This document shows, piece after piece, positions 41,951 to 43,917 of a DNA stretch of 43,917 nt. The notes under the pieces are model-generated. The model ran no database searches and had not been told where the DNA came from. It saw only the letters and a program-made list of their open reading frames with translations. Within the stretch, counting starts at the first letter, position 1. Each line of letters opens with the position of its first letter. Source of the stretch: a bacterium (GTDB lineage: Bacteria > Zhuqueibacterota > QNDG01 > JAFGCO01). A program made the position numbers and the translations under genes. The stretch is taken from NCBI GenBank assembly GCA_016930535.1, contig JAFGGN010000038.1:1-43917 (forward strand), in the 5' to 3' direction.

Positions 41951-43585
41951 TCAGTGTGAGCTCTGTTCGCCTGGCAGTTTTTTCATCTGAAGCTGTTCAC
42001 CGCTCTCTTCGGCAATTCGCCGGTACCAGGATTCGGGATAGCCGGGATGTGTGACATTGCCTGATTCATCTTTGACATTGCCGTCGAGATATTTATACAG
42101 CAGGAATTCGCCAAGGGCTTTCCAGCGCCTGACCGTATCGCCTGCGATTTTTGCGTCATATTCCGTCAGATATTCTCTGGCCAGGCGCGGCGCCTGGCTG
42201 TAAAGTGATAATGCTGCCGCATCGATTACAGCCTGTTCCGCGAGGAAACCGCTTTCCAGTTCACGCTGAACTTTTTGTATGTCCTGAATCATATCGCAGT
42301 ATCTGAGATAGGCGAAATTGGACACGAAGTTGAATATCCAGAATCCGGATTCCCATGTGAATTCATGAAAAGATCCCGTGCCTACTGCAAAGGGATGCGG
42401 CGATTTCAGAATGCCGCAGTACATGGGCATATAGCAGGTCGAATAGGTGTCATCCACACCGAACCAGAACACACCGCCGACCGGATCGGGCATCCAGGAG
42501 CGGGCCTGGGCCACGAACGAGAAACCGGTCTGCTGTGTGGAAGTCGCACGTTCGTTCAGATATTCCACGCTGTCGACTTCCCAGGTCAGGGGCCGCCAGC
42601 GATAGGGCAGACAGTAAGGTCCGGCCCCCACGCCTTTGGATAAATCGAATTCCGTGTTTTCGAAATGATCCCTCATCAGTTCCATGACATCGTGTACGGA
42701 TAATTTCTTGTCCGGCCTGATCCACAGGGGAAGCGGTTTTAATCCTTCCGTTCCCTTCACATCGTCGACGGGAATATGGTTTGAGGGGGCTGCCCTTCTG
42801 AACATGGCCCAGACGCGGGTTTCGCAAAAACGAAGCGCACCGTACTCCGGAGGTTCATAGGCGGTTGAAAAACTGAAATCCCTGTCCGGACCATGATAGA
42901 ATCCCCTCTCTTTTGCGAAAGTAATCACATCATCCGCATACAGACAGTTTTTATTATCGTCCAGGGGAAACTGATGAATCCGAGCGTGATTGGCATGCGC
43001 AGAGATCATGCCATCCGGAATGCGCCGCGCGACCCAAACCGCCCCTTTGTTTTCCGGTCCCTTTCCGATCATTTCAAGGATCCAGACTTCGTTTTTATCC
43101 GCCACGGAAAACGATTCTCCGCTGCTGTAGTATCCGTATTCAGCGACGAGTCCGGTCATGATTTCGATTGCCTGGCGTGCCGTTCCGGCCCGCTGAAGGG
43201 CCACGTACATCAGGCTGCCATAGTCCATGACCGCGGTGCTGTCCTGAAGTTCGGGACGGCCTCCCCAGGTGGTTTCTCCGATCGAAACCTGTTTTTCATT
43301 CATATTGCCCACGACTGCGAAGGTTTCTTCTGCCTGCGCAATTTTACCGAGATACCGTCCTGTATCCCACTCATAAATATCGAGCATTTCGCCGGGCATG
43401 TGTTTGCCTGGCGGCGTATAGTACAGTTCTCCATAGAGCACGTGGGAATCGGCGGCATAGGTGATCATGGTTGATCCGTCGGTGGATGCACCCCTGGATA
43501 TGAGAAAGTTGGTGCATGCGACAATTATGGCGCCTTTTGTGATCAACAGGTTCAGCAGCATCAGCCTGTACAGGGAATGTTTCAT
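41951..43585 (-). CDS. exported C69-family dipeptidase (544 aa)
   Basis: C69 (PepD/U34) peptidases are N-terminal nucleophile hydrolases: processing exposes a Cys that attacks dipeptide bonds. The expected motif VACTNFLISRGAS puts the nucleophile at C24, after a hydrophobic stretch (residues 5-22) that looks like a signal peptide. Typical later blocks are GETTWGG, VWVARRIPDGMISAHANHARI and TSTQQTGFSFVAQ. Length 544 aa is usual for secreted members. I-V-A-C also resembles a lipobox. GGAG lies six bases before the ATG, and a good promoter sits at 43632-43660. Confidence 0.9.
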   Translation of the reverse strand: MKHSLYRLMLLNLLITKGAIIVACTNFLISRGASTDGSTMITYAADSHVLYGELYYTPPGKHMPGEMLDIYEWDTGRYLGKIAQAEETFAVVGNMNEKQVSIGETTWGGRPELQDSTAVMDYGSLMYVALQRAGTARQAIEIMTGLVAEYGYYSSGESFSVADKNEVWILEMIGKGPENKGAVWVARRIPDGMISAHANHARIHQFPLDDNKNCLYADDVITFAKERGFYHGPDRDFSFSTAYEPPEYGALRFCETRVWAMFRRAAPSNHIPVDDVKGTEGLKPLPLWIRPDKKLSVHDVMELMRDHFENTEFDLSKGVGAGPYCLPYRWRPLTWEVDSVEYLNERATSTQQTGFSFVAQARSWMPDPVGGVFWFGVDDTYSTCYMPMYCGILKSPHPFAVGTGSFHEFTWESGFWIFNFVSNFAYLRYCDMIQDIQKVQRELESGFLAEQAVIDAAALSLYSQAPRLAREYLTEYDAKIAGDTVRRWKALGEFLLYKYLDGNVKDESGNVTHPGYPESWYRRIAEESGEQLQMKKLPGEQSSH

Positions 43586-43631
43586 GAGTGGCTCCGTTTT
43601 TGGTTGTACAATTCCGTACCATCCTTTTTAA

Positions 43632-43660
43632 ATGATACAAAATTGTCCACATGAATGCAA
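43632..43660 (-). promoter_or_regulatory. promoter of the C69 dipeptidase gene
   Basis: On the minus strand, TTGCAT (43660-43655), exactly 17 bases, then TATCAT (43637-43632; 5/6), 46 bases before the ATG. The rest of 43661-43917 is AT-rich and shows no gene or repeat word. Confidence 0.5.
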
Positions 43661-43917
43661 ACTGATTCCCATTAAAAATCAATTTAGCGGATAATCATGC
43701 AATTTCTTTGCCAATCTGTCAATGGTTCGGACCAGCGCGCAGGCAGTGTGTCGACACCAGCGATTTTCAGGAAACCGGGCAATGAGATGAAATTATAACA
43801 TATTGAAAATAAATAACATAAAACATTTCATCAAAGAATCCGGATAAAACCTGAATAATTCGAGGAGTGAATGCGGTAATATGAAAATGAATTGAACGTA
43901 TTTAATTAAGCAACAGA

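Overview
This window is about 44 kb of roughly 54% GC bacterial chromosome with dense, mostly housekeeping gene content and no phage, transposase, rRNA or tRNA gene that I can see. The organism is probably a Gram-negative member of the FCB (Fibrobacteres-Chlorobi-Bacteroidetes) side of the tree or a related candidate phylum. The evidence is many outer-membrane-type lipoproteins, a PorV-like barrel, a subtilase ending in a type IX secretion (T9SS) sorting domain, DivIVA, a TraR/DksA-type zinc finger protein next to lspA, and an IleS of the eukaryote-like class. I cannot name the species. Start codons are often TTG behind a strong Shine-Dalgarno (tmk, divIVA, ileS, lspA, gpsA, asnS, the hydroxyisobutyrate dehydrogenase-like gene). 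Recognisable promoters look like ordinary sigma-70 boxes (for example TTGATT-N17-TATATT before divIVA).

Layout. 0.2-1.0 kb: one lipoprotein (+). 1.3-5.9 kb: a minus-strand operon of PorV-like barrel, helix-hairpin-helix/barrel protein, tmk and a homocysteine S-methyltransferase. 6.5-14.2 kb: single plus-strand genes separated by repeat-filled gaps: lipoprotein metallopeptidase, nikR, a lipoamide dehydrogenase with a tiny upstream ORF, rpiB, and a T9SS-type subtilase. 14.3-28.6 kb: a compact run of housekeeping genes: divIVA, lipoprotein, mtnP // ileS, dksA-like, lspA, rluD, nif3-like // DUF4416, purM, plsY, gpsA, asnS, TIGR00725, acyP, apt. A strong two-way terminator at 28.77 kb separates this from a convergent seven-gene minus operon (33.8-28.8 kb): OmpA-like protein, a 58-aa small protein, a beta-hydroxyacid dehydrogenase, an M2/M3-like peptidase and three tandem lipocalin-like lipoproteins. 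34.0-39.5 kb: chemoreceptor, methyltransferase, membrane-bound AraC regulator, metallo-beta-lactamase-fold lipoprotein and a small secreted protein. 40.3-43.6 kb: a C69 dipeptidase followed by a GAF/sigma-54 activator (-).

How the genes fit together. MtnP releases adenine from methylthioadenosine and Apt can recover it; PlsY and GpsA feed phospholipid synthesis; LspA matures the many lipoproteins. Four exported peptidases (two zinc gluzincins, one subtilase, one C69) suggest an organism that feeds on or processes peptides.

The most unusual signal is in the gaps. Most gaps between transcription units hold the same small set of short modular repeat words: GGGTC arrays, GAAACGGA arrays, AAAGAAC arrays, a GACCGC/GACGGC word, a CCAAAT-rich word, a GAATACCGAACAGG-like word and a TTCGGAGAACCGG word. 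They start at or within a few bases of stop codons, read in the coding sense just after the gene, and often return in antisense before the next promoter, so many gaps are long imperfect inverted repeats. Tandem copies of 66 and 89 bp and a perfect 52-bp inverted pair flanking rpiB belong to the same family. In at least three genes the stop codon lies inside the repeat word. I do not recognise this family.
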